This document shows positions 1 to 10,599 of a stretch of 31,025 nt of DNA, piece after piece (the first letter of the stretch is position 1; every line of letters starts with the position of its first letter). A program made the translations under genes and the position numbers. The stretch lies in contig JAUCBJ010000611.1 of NCBI GenBank assembly GCA_032718475.1, positions 1 to 31,025 of the forward strand, in the 5' to 3' direction. The notes beneath the pieces are model-generated. The model had not been told where the DNA came from, did no database searches, and was given only the letters and a program-made list of their open reading frames with translations. Source of the DNA: Nemertoderma westbladi. Its lineage: Eukaryota > Xenacoelomorpha > Nemertodermatida > Nemertodermatidae.

Positions 1-720
1 AAACGCTGATAGTCTGACAGATAGATGTCAATGGCATCCCTCTTATGCGGTTTCTCTGCTGTCGCTTCACTCTCCGTTGTATCTAGTAGACTGTCTGACA
101 GGTTCTGCTTTGCGTCAGACATGCTTATGTGTACAGTTGAATGTCTACTGCTGTATTACAGTCTGAGCAAGTCTAGTAACTCAGTATTAACTGCTAGCCT
201 AGTAATTAATTACCGGTACTGCTACTCAGTGTAGCGCGATATATATAATATATTAGAATACCGGTATGCTTATAGTATATATAACTATATAAGTATTATT
301 ACAGACTAGGTTTATCACAGAATACCGGTATAATTTTAGCACAAATATATATAAATATATAATAGGCCTATCGGGAATACCGGTATACAGCTTACAGTTT
401 GTAGTATATATAATTCTGAAATAGAATTAATTACAAGTACCGGTATAATTTCAGCCTAGATTTATAGAAATAAGATAATAGGCCTATCGTAAATACCGGT
501 ATATCAATTATTTTAAATAATTGAATTTCTGAATTTAGGGTTACTTGGTTACTTTACTTACTTTATTACCGTTATTTGAGCAGTAATCCAACTGATATTG
601 AGACCTAATGGTTGTATGGTAGGCCTACTATTTATAAATCGTTAGATTTGATTTATAATATATATATACCCGTTTTAATGGGTTTTGTCTATGTTTGAAA
701 TAAATGTTATTATTTCTGGG
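1..720. other. AT-rich non-coding DNA with ACCGGT motifs
   Basis: No gene is visible here. The stretch is AT-rich and studded with the palindrome ACCGGT, usually as AATACCGGTAT, at about 212, 260, 324, 379, 439 and 495. The 69-codon open frame at 25-234 shows no domain or codon signal. If the aminopeptidase gene continues leftwards, this lies in one of its introns or beyond it. Confidence 0.6.
320..505. repeat. Diverged 115-bp tandem repeat
   Basis: Two successive copies of a roughly 115-bp unit can be aligned. Each holds ACCGGTATAATTT, then a TATA-rich stretch, then AATAGGCCTATCG, then a second AATACCGGTAT. The ACCGGT sites at 324 and 439, and at 379 and 495, are offset by 115 and 116 bp. 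The copies have diverged by substitution and small indels. Confidence 0.55.
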
Positions 721-1440
721 GAGTAATCACTACACAAAGCGGTGCGCTTTCAGTGAAGTGTTACGTATAGGACACTAAAACAAATAATTCTAATTTACCT
801 AAGTTACTTAATACTACAAATTACGTACAATTCGGGTTGAGATTACAATCTCTAAATAAACACAAAATTTTACAAAAACACAAATACGAATTTTTAGGGT
901 AATTTTACAAGAAGTCTACAAACCAGCCTAACAAAGGGTTAGAAAACTGATTATTACAGCGGACAGGGTACTACGGTATTTGAAATAATAAGTAGTAGTA
1001 AATACACTGCGTTGTCTAGATAGGAAAATACCACCGCCTGACGACCTATAGCCGTATCGCTATAGGTTCTACGTTATGTATCACGGAGTGTTCCTACCTA
1101 GAAGTTAATAGAGCTAATCGAATGTGCCTATCAACCACTTTACAACACAAATATAATGTCTACAATAATTACTTCGGAAAGTACTGTACACTAAACCCTA
1201 AATTAGGTACGAGTACTTGTACAACAGATAATCAGTAGTTAAATATACTTGAACAGCTAAAAGAACCACGGCATCTGCTGGAGTGACCGATGCACAAAAT
1301 CACCAGTCTTTACCTACGCCGAGCAGCCCGTGTAGTACCGGGGTTAATTTAACTATAGCGGTATGTATAACAAACACAATTACTGTAGGAACAAACTTGG
1401 GGAATGAATGTTGCGGATAATCGCATAAACTCTGAATAAT
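721..1440. other. Non-coding, nothing recognised
   Basis: No open frame or RNA gene is supported. A small palindrome, CCTATAG/CTATAGG with an 8-base loop, lies near 1046-1067. Confidence 0.5.
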
Positions 1441-1447
1441 AAATATT

Positions 1448-2010
1448 ACGCTACGCGTACAAACTACTCAAACAAAATACAGACCGAACACTGACAGACT
1501 ACTATCAAGCCTAAACAAACTACGGTATATGCAGACTCCGAAATGATTAGGGAGTATGCGCTCTAACCCAGTAGTGCGACTTATTCTTTAGTTGGGGGAT
1601 TACCTTACAGCGTTCGCTGCCCCTACTGCCTAATCGTACTTAATCGGACAGATGATCTACACACGCGGCAATCCGTTCAGACCTAATAACAGCCAGACAA
1701 CTATCCAGCCTACAAATTATCTAAATAAAATTATACGCTACCCGTACAGACTTACACAAACAAAGTACAGACTAAACGATGGCAGACTACTCTCAAGCCT
1801 AAATAAACCACAGGACATGCAGACTCCGAAATGATTAGGGAGTATGCGCTCTAACCCAGTAGTGCGACTTATTCTTTAGTTGGGGGATTACCTTACAGCG
1901 TTCGCTGCCCCTACTGCCTAATCGTACTTAATCGGACAGGTGATCTACACACACTGCAATTCGTTCGGACTTAACAGCAATCAGACAACAGCTCAGCCTA
2001 CAAATCGTCT
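1448..2010. repeat. 288-bp tandem duplication with a 123-bp identical core
   Basis: Two adjacent copies are offset by 288 bp. The blocks 1529-1651 and 1817-1939 are identical base for base over 123 bp. The flanks on both sides align at only about 80 per cent (for example TATCAAGCCTAAACAAACT against TCTCAAGCCTAAATAAACC). The core contains a small hairpin, CAGCG-TT-CGCTG. It has no open frame of note and matches nothing I recognise. The contrast between the identical core and the diverged flanks suggests local gene conversion or selective constraint. Confidence 0.8.
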
Positions 2011-3732
2011 GTACTATCTGATCAGGCTTACACGCCTTCTGTTCAATACTGGCCTACAAATAAATAAAACTTGACAGAAATAAGTAAACCATATAAAGGT
2101 ATAAGGGGTGATCAATCCCTAATCCCCTAAACAGCCTACCGGTATACAACAATCAAATCGAATAATACTAGTGTACTTATACGGCAGTACCGGTTCTAGC
2201 TGTTGGGCCTACTGACCTACAGGTGTACCGTTCAGGTTTACCGGTTGACCGGTACTTTCAACTTTATTGCTTACTGCAACAAAGAAGCTATATCCTTTAA
2301 TGTTCGCGCTTTCAGACCTTTGGCAGTTTAACCCACCAAATTAAGATGTCTTCTAGATATTAAATCTGTTTTTAGTCTATGACAAGTATTTGATTCACTA
2401 CACTAGTCGAAACCAATCCGTGCGCGACCATTCACCCGCTGGAGATTCCCGGGAGATTGGGTTCGACGGTTTAATTTTGTTGCTATGTAAGCCTAATGTA
2501 TTATTCGACTGACAGTACTATATAATCTCTGACAATAGTATTCACCTTCGGTAATATTAACAGTTCCTTTAGGACGTGGCGCTTTATCTACATAAACAGA
2601 GTTATGACTTAAACTACTCACAACGATATGGCTTAATTATAATTCACATATATGGCGCATTCTTTAGGAATGCTTCTTTAACAGACTCACTCATACACAA
2701 TGCTGCACAATACTGCACACTAATCTGCCGATCTTCACTGATTTTAGTCACATATAAAAGGAACACAGACTGGCTCATGTAGGGTCTATCAAATAACATT
2801 AGATTCACTTCAAACCACTTTAACATAAGTCACAATCGTTTATCTGTAACCCTTCTCTCTTACCTTCGGTATATCAAGAATATTGGGTTTCGGGGTTGTT
2901 TATCGTTATTCCAAATATAATAATTCATCAACCATATTATGAAGAACTGACAGTAAATAGCAGTATAAAACAACAACTGAACACTGATTGTTATGAGTTT
3001 GCAATGTTTCAGCAGTCAGGATGTATGATCAGTTAGCAGTAGTCTTTAGGTATGTTAATTGCAGTTAAAGGATATATGCCCTTTATAATTAAACCTACTA
3101 GTGTACGACTAAAAAACAGTAAAGCACAAAATACTTCCAAGCCGTTCTTTCTTTGGCTCAAGACTGAATGTAAACACTGCACATAGGCATTGCGTCATTT
3201 CTCGGAAATTTTCTGTACAAGGAGCCACAAAAACGCTCTCATTGGCTGACTGAACTGAGAGACGCCGTAGAACAAAGGAAATCAACACGTATGAATGTCA
3301 GCTGTTAACCGTAGTCATAGTAACTACTGTTCAAGAGTAGCTATCACCCTTTTGCGTCACGAATTGCCATAGAATCATAAAATATGCCTTTCACAGTACA
3401 CATACGGAGGAAATAGGTCTTAGATCCTCTAAAAACACCGATACAGCAATAATACGGTCTCTTACACTTATTAAATCAACTACAGAGTATTTTAATGTAA
3501 AAGATAATAAAAATAACGGGGCAATTCAGCAAAGGCTTTTACAAATATAGCGGAATAATACAGGGAAGATAGAACCCCTACTTCACCGTGACACAAAAAA
3601 ACTCTTGACTAAAAGCGATTTGCGAAGAATTGAATAACACTATTATTGATGAGATAAAAAAAAACGTTCTAAAAAAAGAAAACTTATTGACAGTTGTTCA
3701 CTAATTATACCCAAATAAGGCTCGTTACTCAC
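2011..3732. other. Non-coding, probably intronic or intergenic
   Basis: I see no gene. I looked on the minus strand for the next aminopeptidase exon (HEXXH zinc motif followed by QWFGN) and did not find it, so the catalytic exon must lie beyond the left edge if the gene is intact. The short open frames around 2576-2826 overlap on both strands and carry no family motif. Confidence 0.5.
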
Positions 3733-3779
3733 CTCGTGGCTCGCCCCACTGTGTGAATCATACTGTATGGTGGACGGAC
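3733..3779 (-). CDS. Tentative exon 4 of the M1 aminopeptidase-like gene
   Basis: On the minus strand a T-rich stretch ends in TACACTAG, followed by 47 open bases and a strong donor (GAG, then GTGAGT). The phase fits: exon 3 ends one base into a codon and this segment begins with two bases, giving the peptide GPSTIQYDSHSGASHE. In M1 peptidases the residues after exon 3 normally run to the substrate-binding GAMEN motif. Here the aligned position reads GASHE, so either the motif has been lost or this is not a true exon. It would be separated from exon 3 by a 116-bp intron. Splice signals and phase support it; family similarity is weak. Confidence 0.4.
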
Positions 3780-3895
3780 CTAGTGTACAGACAAAATATA
3801 ACTAACTACTGTATCTCTACCATGGGATTCCAACCATAAACCAACATACAGTAGCATTGATTGTTACACTACCGGTACTGTATAACTTAACGTAC

Positions 3896-4132
3896 CAAGT
3901 TTTCCCATAGGATTGAATACTTTGAGGTATTCGATTTCTAGATGTTTGATAAGTTGGGTTGTTATAGATCGGAGTTCTTCCGCCTCATTGATTAAAGGTT
4001 TTGGCGCCCAAAAGCGAAGCAGTCTATTTCCAGATGATGAATTAATCATATCGTAATCCACCAAATAGAAAGCCAAAGTGTAGGTCGATAACTTCATTGT
4101 TTCTACAAACTGGGTTTTGACGTAGCCGTTTC
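3896..4132 (-). CDS. Exon 3 of the M1 (aminopeptidase N-like) gene
   Basis: This exon encodes 78 residues. The acceptor is TTGTTTAG and the donor GTACGT. It begins with two bases that complete the codon left by exon 2 (G plus GA, glycine) and ends one base into the next codon. The peptide carries the end of the M1 N-terminal beta domain: FVETMKLSTYTLAFYLVDYD corresponds to the family's F..T..MSTYLLAF..SDF, and RFWAP corresponds to R.WA. It ends at NPMGKL, where family members have YPLPKSD before GAMEN. The exon boundary at this point resembles that of vertebrate aminopeptidase N. An inverted-repeat element begins 100 bp upstream in the intron. The open frame continues upstream past the acceptor, but that part is out of phase with exon 2. 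Confidence 0.87.
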
Positions 4133-4232
4133 CTAAACAATGTATATACAGGTTATTTAAATTACTAAAAGTCGCATTACCAATTAAAGTCACATCAAAT
4201 TGGATGAAAATTTCACCAACAAATTAAATAAC

Positions 4233-4985
4233 GCTAAAATGACTGACAGACATGTACTTTAGTGTAATATATCACTCGAAAGAGAATTCAATTATGAGCT
4301 TGCATGCAAAAATTTAGGGTCCAAAACAAAAGTATAAAAATTTTATAGGCAATTCTTTAAACCTATCTTACTTTTCAATATTTGTGATTTAATCGCAATT
4401 TAAAAAATATATATAATTTATCCAGCGTTAGGCATCAGATTTGCAGGTTGCAGCCCTGTTTAAACAGTTATTACTGCCTGACTTTTGCTGTATTGCAATA
4501 TATTGCAGTATTCAGTTACCGGTATTAGTGCTTCTTTGGTAATTTTACTGAATTAGGCCTAACAGAAGTAATTAAAATGACAAGTTCCAGTGCACAATCT
4601 TCGATGACTCTGAAGAAAAACGTAAGGTTGGCAGAATCAGAGATGTTACTTTTAGAGAGGGACGTGATTCTGTGGCATAATCAATCTGAACTCAAACCAA
4701 AACGGCCCTTTTAAGGGCCAACATCCTTTGCCCCTATCGAGGAGCTCCCCTTGCTGCAAAAGGGAATCATGGCTGTAAAGCTGATTACTAACGCTGGATA
4801 AATTATATATTTTTTAATTGTGATTAAATCAAAAATAATGAAAAATAAGATTGGTTTAAAGAATACTGTAGCCTATACAATTTTTATACTTTTGTATTGG
4901 ACCCTAAAGTTTTGCATGCAAGCTCAGAATTAAATTATATTTCGAATGATATATTACACTAAGGTTCATGCCTGGCAGTTTTGGC
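4233..4985. mobile_element. MITE-like element with ~198-bp terminal inverted repeats
   Basis: The left arm (4233-4430) and right arm (4789-4985) are reverse complements of each other with scattered mismatches. Shared blocks include TTTAGGGTCCAA, GAGCTTGCATGCAAA and AATTTATCCAGCGTTAG. The 358-bp centre holds no transposase. It contains a 45-codon open frame (4577-4714) and a histone-type 3' stem-loop. The element lies in intron 2 of the aminopeptidase gene, close to exon 3. I could not find a clear target-site duplication, and a run of 23 G follows just beyond the right end. The superfamily is not assignable from sequence alone. Confidence 0.85.
4704..4719 (+). terminator. Histone mRNA-type 3' stem-loop inside the element
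   Basis: GGCCCTTTTAAGGGCC forms a 6-bp stem with the loop TTTA. It satisfies every position of the histone 3' stem-loop consensus GGYYYTTHTHARRRCC. It also has typical flanks: CCAAAAC before and AAC after. A purine-rich CAAAAGGGAA at about 4757 could stand in for the histone downstream element, but lies farther away than usual. I find no histone coding sequence upstream in any frame. It is either a captured histone 3' end or a chance match. Confidence 0.5.
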
Positions 4986-4990
4986 TGGCC

Positions 4991-5013
4991 GGGGGGGGGG
5001 GGGGGGGGGGGGG
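4991..5013 (+). repeat. Run of 23 G
   Basis: An uninterrupted 23-base guanine homopolymer lies directly after the right end of the inverted-repeat element. It could form a G-quadruplex on the plus strand. Its true length may differ because such runs are hard to sequence and assemble. Confidence 0.8.
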
Positions 5014-5246
5014 CAATCATTATGGAACACCCGGTACATATTTTTACTTACATTACAATGTAAATTTTACTTATTTTACTTATTTTTACTTACTGTAGTG
5101 CCCCAGAAATTAACTATGTACATATTTCCCCAAAATACAGTATAACCATGGAGTGTCTGGAATCTGTATTATATATTTATAAATATGTCTATATTTATTT
5201 GTTTGTTTGTTAGTTAGTTGGTCAGGCCCAAACCCTAATTAAAACT

Positions 5247-5410
5247 GTCATGTAACCCTAATCCTAAGTCATAAGGCTATAATCTAAGAAATTTTGTGGA
5301 ATTTTGAACATTACCATTGGACATTACCATCTGGCCAATGGCAAGGGTCCAAACATTCCACAAAATTTCTTAGATTAGCGCCTTATGACTTGGAGTTAGT
5401 ATTACATGAC
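5247..5410. mobile_element. 164-bp hairpin MITE
   Basis: The arms at 5247-5302 and 5355-5410 (56 bp each) are reverse complements. They share AATCTAAGAAATTTTGTGG as an uninterrupted block and match GTCATGTAA at the outer ends. The 52-bp centre contains a further inner pair, CCATTGG/CCAATGG. There is no coding capacity. The size and structure fit a short non-autonomous DNA transposon. Confidence 0.75.
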
Positions 5411-5500
5411 TAAATAAATTTCCTTTCTAAATTTTATTACCTTAGTTTTCTGTAAATTTACTTGCATTGCATTATCTTGACACCAACTGTAGATTGAGTC

Positions 5501-6780
5501 CAGGGGCGGTATTCATAGAGTTAGTATTAGTTACAGCTACAGTACTTAGTGACAGCTTTTAGTAAGAGCTGCAACTATGTTTAGTAAGAGCTATCTGTTA
5601 CTAAAAACAACTGATTTTAGTAAGAGCATTGACTTAACTTAGTTTCAACTAGCCCTTAAAAAATATCAGTATTCATAAACTGTTACTAAACTTAGTTCTA
5701 GCCTATTAGTGTAGTTTAGCAGTGCCTGTACTTTAACTTATGTTTATCAAAAAGCGTTCAGTATCAACTTAAGGACGGTAGCTACTGTATGCCCTGCATG
5801 TCTCTATGTTTAATGTTTTATTTGTATTGATAGCCTACATTATTAAACCCATTAATTTTATTGGTGATTAAAAAAGTTTTCCAGTAATTTTTTTTCGTTA
5901 TCAAATATATAATTCCTCCACTCAATTTAATTACCACTAAAATATATTTTTCAACTTTTGAATCATCAAAAATAAATCTGTTACGACCTGTTGTAATAAA
6001 ATCTCTTTATTATTTAGGTTAGACTAACGTAGCACTGTAACCTGCCCTTTCCCACATTTTAGCAATAATTTATAATTAATAGATTTTAGTGGAAACTGAA
6101 TATTTTAGTGATTTCTGTTAAAATTTTAGTGAAAAATATTATTTTTAGTAAGGCGATAAATCAATTGGCTACCATTATCGAATACCATTATTTACATTCG
6201 GTAATATAGAGAGGAAAAGAATGAAGTGGGAACGCTACCGCGTTTTCATCTTGCGAAAGTTCGCGAATTGTAGAATTCTTTAGCGAAACACATTTTTCAA
6301 CGGACGCGGACCGTTCGGGAGCAAGCTCACCATTCAAGAATGTAAGCCTAAATTTGGAAATTTAAGTCGGATATATGTTTAAAAAACAAAAAGCTTTATG
6401 TCGTTACATTTGACAGTTTCTCTGCAACAACACATTTGCAATGAACACAAAATGCTAGAAAAACAAGAGAGAGTATAATGTGGCCGGAGTCGTCAGTAAC
6501 ATAATAACCATAGGCCTACTGTATGTATGAAGGCCAACATAGAACAAGTAAGCGTTCTTACCAACTTAGTCACATCTGCATGTGACTAGAAATTTAAGTT
6601 ACAGCTAATACTAACTTAAGTAAGACTAAATTCGATGAATACGAGTTTAGCAACAACTAGTACTAAATACGTTAGTAATAAGTATCAACAGCTTCTCTGA
6701 ACAAAAATTAGTACAAGCACTTACTAACTTGATGTGACTAGGACTACGTTCCTTAGTCACATTTATGAATACCGCCCCAG
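5501..6780. mobile_element. 1.28-kb non-autonomous DNA transposon with GGGGCGGTATTCATA ends
   Basis: The outer ends are inverted copies: C-A/T-GGGGCGGTATTCATA on the left, and its complement ending at 6780 on the right. Inside both ends lie many scattered copies of TTAGTAAG and TTAGTA-type motifs in both orientations (for example 5540-5640 and 6600-6740), as expected of subterminal transposase-binding sites. GTATTCAT also recurs internally near both ends. The centre (about 5760-6540) has no long open frame. I did not find a convincing target-site duplication. I infer a transposase-dependent, non-autonomous element of unknown superfamily. Confidence 0.7.
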
Positions 6781-6849
6781 ACCATTTTGTATATTATATT
6801 GTATGGTACCGGTTCTGATATATTTTTGTTTCATTATTATTCACACCGG

Positions 6850-7200
6850 TCTGTCAGTCAGTTAGCAGTTAGTATTCAGTCAGTACTGCTGTAGGCCTAC
6901 TGCTGATGTGCTGTCCTGTACACTGTACTGCAAACTGCCAGATTGATATTGCTACAGTCCTGCAGTATCCTACCGCAGTACCGTATTGCAGCACTGTGCA
7001 CTGCAGGCAAGCTACTACCAGACTACTGTACTAGGCGAGGACTGCGCTGCACTGTCTGCTGTCAGACTGTTGCAGTAAAAGCAGAAACGGTCATAGGTCC
7101 TACCTACGCGTACTCCTGCTACTGCTTCATGTCTGCATGTCCTACAGTCCTAGGTACCGGTACCTACCAGCCTACCGTACTGCCGTAGCACGTAGGGCCG
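6850..7200. repeat. Low-complexity CAGTACTGCAG-like region
   Basis: The sequence is a degenerate mosaic of CAGT, GTAC, CTGCAG and CTACTG words. An 81-codon open frame (6943-7188) is a by-product of this composition: it is cysteine- and tyrosine-rich with no domain. I do not call a gene. Confidence 0.45.
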
Positions 7201-7427
7201 TCCCGTCCCCAGGACCGTCAGACAGTAGGATTTATTCAATGAAATATCTGGATAGGCTATTGCATGAAATTTTATTTGTTTAACATTTTAAGTAAATAGT
7301 GTACATAAATCTGTAAATTATAAATAATGCTGTAATGTAAGCCCAGAAGCCATTTTAGACAATTCAGCAATTGTCTGATTGTATTGTGTTGTACAATAGA
7401 CCCTATAACTGTAAGCCTATAGGGTAA

Positions 7428-7487
7428 GACGGGGTAAAATGGGACATGGGGTAAAATGGGACATGTCGGGGTAAAATGGGACATGCA
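7428..7487 (+). repeat. Three copies of GGGGTAAAATGGGACATG
   Basis: An 18-bp unit, GGGGTAAAATGGGACATG, occurs three times in tandem (the last copy preceded by TC) after a related GGGTAAGAC. A similar ACGGGGTAAAAT occurs alone at about 17342. No function is apparent. Confidence 0.7.
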
Positions 7488-7824
7488 TATTTTTGGCCAA
7501 TTTTTTTTTTAAGAACACTTTTAGGTCTGTTTTAATATATTTTTAATTGAGAAACTAAATGTTACATTGTTATATAGCACATATGATGAGATCAAGATCA
7601 CGCGATGAAAGCAATTTGTTAAGCGCGTATACACTTTAAAGTTAGGACACTTCCTATCATTCATTTTCTTTGATATTATATGCATTAGAATTGCAATCAT
7701 CGATTTAGTGGGTGTAGAACAAGTCCAAATGTCCAAATTCCTGAATGTTTTTGAGTTACACAGATTTGTAGTTTTACCTTGATAGATGTAGATAGGCAGA
7801 TAGGCATAACTCCGTAAATAAGGC

Positions 7825-8320
7825 CTAGTGGATAAAAGTTCTGGAATTGATGGAATCAGTCCTGGCTTCCTGCGTGACTGCAGCTCCGTAATCGCTGAGT
7901 CGGTGACCCATCTAGTAAACCTATCAATCTCATCATCAACTTTTCCCACTACGTATAAGACTGCCAAAGTAAAGCCACTATTCAAACGCGATTGCAGATT
8001 GCAAAAGGGTAATTTCAGACCTGTGGCGCTCTTAGTCATTTTATCGAAAGTATTGGAACGAGTCGTGTTCATTCAGTTTGTCGAATTCTTGATTTTTCAC
8101 AATATCCTCGACCAACTGCAATCAGGATTCCGCAAAAACTATTCTGTAGAGACATGCCTACTATTCATGAACAATTACATTAGAGAAACAGTCGACATGG
8201 GTTGGTGACGGGAGTTCTACTTATTGACTTACAAAAGGCCTTTGATACGGTCGATCATACAATCTTATACGCCAACTAGGAGGCATATGATGTATGGCAG
8301 TATGGGATGGATAAAAATAC
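7825..8320 (+). pseudogene. Non-LTR retrotransposon reverse transcriptase fragment (CR1/Jockey-like)
   Basis: The translation begins with DKSSGIDGISPGFL, the first block of a non-LTR reverse transcriptase. NFRPVALL...SKVLERV and LDQLQSGFRKNYSVETCLL follow in order. The frame ends at a TGA at 8206. After a frameshift at about 8200, the next block, TGVLLIDLQKAFDTVDH, is readable to the stop at about 8278. Beyond that, similarity fades. The fragment lacks the endonuclease, the catalytic FADD box and the 3' end. It is a dead, truncated LINE copy in intron 2 of the aminopeptidase gene. Confidence 0.85.
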
Positions 8321-9270
8321 TCTGGTTGAGTGAGGCACCACATAGGGAAGAGGCCTCTGCCTGCTGCTTGGGCTCTTGAGTTAATGGGTTGAATTACATA
8401 GGCCTAAGCTGGATAGCACGACAGGAGGCCGGCTTGCGGTGTGTCTCATAAAATACATGTCAATCACGCAGTTCCTTTGTGGGCTTTACTAATCAGCTAA
8501 TTGTACTGTTGTATGTTGTTAACTAAACCACACTGGCTCGGTCTGTTTGTAGAGAAAGTTTTAATTCTGGGGATATTGTTGGGGGAAATTGGTGCTCTGT
8601 TGTCTGTTTGATGTCAATTGGTGCCTTACACTGTTACAAGAAATATCAGTTTAAAAATATAATGTTTAATTAAGAATTATTAGTACATATGGGACCTCAC
8701 GCCACCCCTCCTCCAATAAATATGGCCCTGTCTATAATTACAGAGGTTTCGTCTGGCCTGGCCCCTTTGGCCGGTATACCCACACCCGGATGTATTGCGA
8801 ATAATTGTGTTGACGATGTAATACTAACAGAGAATTAAACATTTAGTAAAACATTAAGGTTAAACATTAGAAACATTAGCGAAATTTACGCGACATTTTT
8901 TAAAAATACGTCTGCAATACTTAGATACATCGACAACCACGAAGCACATATTCATAGTGACGTCAACCTGGACGGCCTATCTGGTTTCCGACGACGCGCT
9001 GCGGGCCAGCTAATTTCTAATGGCTGTCACAACAGGCTTTGTCAGGATGAGACATGTTGGCGCCCATCTGACTTATGTAAATGTTGGTTATGCAACCAGC
9101 CTGCAACATCAGTGCAACATTATCAGTCATGCCGCAATATACCGCAATTCCAGTCCTCTCTACGGGTGGCCCTCTTCTTAATGACGCTCAACAGAGTAAG
9201 AGATGTAACTAAATAACAATTTTAGATTTTACATATTATTTATTTATTTATTTCTAATTTTTATATTTCA
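8321..9270. other. Non-coding, nothing recognised
   Basis: No open frame or structured RNA is supported here. The end of the stretch is A/T-rich (TATTTATTTATTTATTTC near 9238) and leads into the minisatellite. Confidence 0.5.
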
Positions 9271-9530
9271 TCAGTCAGTTGTTCCGTATATTTTATCAGT
9301 CAGTTGTTCTGTATATTTTATCAGTCAGTTACTCCGTATATTTTATCAGTTGTAAGTAATTAATAAGTCGGTTGAACAGTATATTTTATCAGTTAGTTGT
9401 TCCGTATATTTTATCAGTCAGTTGCTCCGTATATTTTATCATCAGTTGTTCCGTATATTTTACCAGTCAGTTGTTCCGTATATTTTACCAGTCAGTTTCA
9501 TTTGTTCCGCATATTTTATCAGTCAGAGTT
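9271..9530 (+). repeat. 25-bp minisatellite, about 10 copies
   Basis: The unit is close to GTTGTTCCGTATATTTTATCAGTCA. Copies start at 9278, 9303 and 9328 with a 25-bp period. An unrelated break lies at about 9353-9375, and the array then resumes to about 9530 with indels. Overlapping open frames in three phases (9372-9676) arise only from the repeat. Confidence 0.9.
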
Positions 9531-10577
9531 ATTCCACATATTGCAACATCGACATCGAATATTCCTTATATGTTGTGCTATATTTGAAAATATTCATATG
9601 TATGAATAAATACGTCTTCAATTTCAAAAGTAAAGTTATAAAATTGGTTGGTTATATTATACGGTTATTATTTTAAAGTCAAATAACGTTAATATGTTAT
9701 GATGAGTCATACATATACTTAATAAATGTAATAAAAAATTAATAAAAGTTCAGTTTAATAATTTAGCATATAATTTTTTTATTCTGAAATTTAAAAATAA
9801 ATTGAGTCACTGAATCTGCAAGTTAATTCTGCTGTCTACCGGAGTTAATTACACACAAACAAGTCAAATATAGAGTACCCATAGGCAGAGTATAACAGAA
9901 GCGAGTGGGCCATTAAACACAGACAGCTTGTTGTATGAATGCTGCACAGTCTGACAGTGGGCGGTTACGCGAGTTTGAGTTGGGTTTGAGTAAACCAGGC
10001 AGGTTTGAGTTAGTAAGAGTGAGGTAAGAGAAAAGGTACCCAGTTTGAGAAATGGTATGTAGAATGAGATGGGACTGTATTGCCTGGTTTATCTTCTCCC
10101 TACTCCCTCCATAACATAACTGTCTAAAGTGCAAGTTGTTTTACTTTAATCACCAGTGCTGTTTAAACTGTATAAATTTTAATAATGTGCAGTTATATGG
10201 TGAGTGAGTACGGTGGTCCAAAATAAACGTTTTTTCTAATTTCAACTCAGTTCGCACATCAGATGTCATCAAATGGGCCCAAACTTTGATAGATACGAAA
10301 ATTTTGATTTAGGGATGACAGGAAATATTCCCACAGGCACATGACCTGGCCAGTTCCCGCTGTTGGTGCAAGTGAGCCATATTCCGCGTTTTTGTGATAA
10401 TCAACTTCTAGTATTCCTAGTTCCTACTGCATTGATATTATGCTCATTAGAACCGCAATGACCGATTTCTGGATTTAGTTGGTGTTGGTGTAGACACCTT
10501 CAAAACAAGCATAGAGCTGTAGAGTGAATAGTTTTTGAGATATTGCGTGATAATGTGAAGTCCGGCACAAGTCAACA
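9531..10577. other. Non-coding, with a dispersed repeat shared with 7.6-7.8 kb
   Basis: No gene is recognised. The segment around 10430-10600 resembles 7668-7790: both have TTGATATTAT, then CATTAGAA-CGCAAT or similar, a CGATTT...TTTAG block, GGTGTAGA, and TTTTTGAG further on. This is probably a pair of old dispersed-repeat copies of unknown class. Confidence 0.4.
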
Positions 10578-10599
10578 TTAGCACCTTGATGCGATATTC

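Noticed and set aside
4133-4193. Extension of aminopeptidase exon 3 upstream to about 4193 (FDVTLIGNATFSNLNN resembles the family's F.VTLIH...A.SNM)
   Set aside because: Exon 2 already encodes that block, the extension has no in-phase acceptor, and the acceptor at 4133 restores the frame exactly.
4577-4714. 45-codon open frame before the histone-type stem-loop as a histone gene
   Set aside because: None of the three frames resembles H1, H2A, H2B, H3 or H4; weak echoes of an H2B C-terminus are too short to count.
6943-7188. 81-codon cysteine-rich open frame
   Set aside because: Lies in low-complexity CAGT/CTGCAG sequence with no domain; composition explains it.
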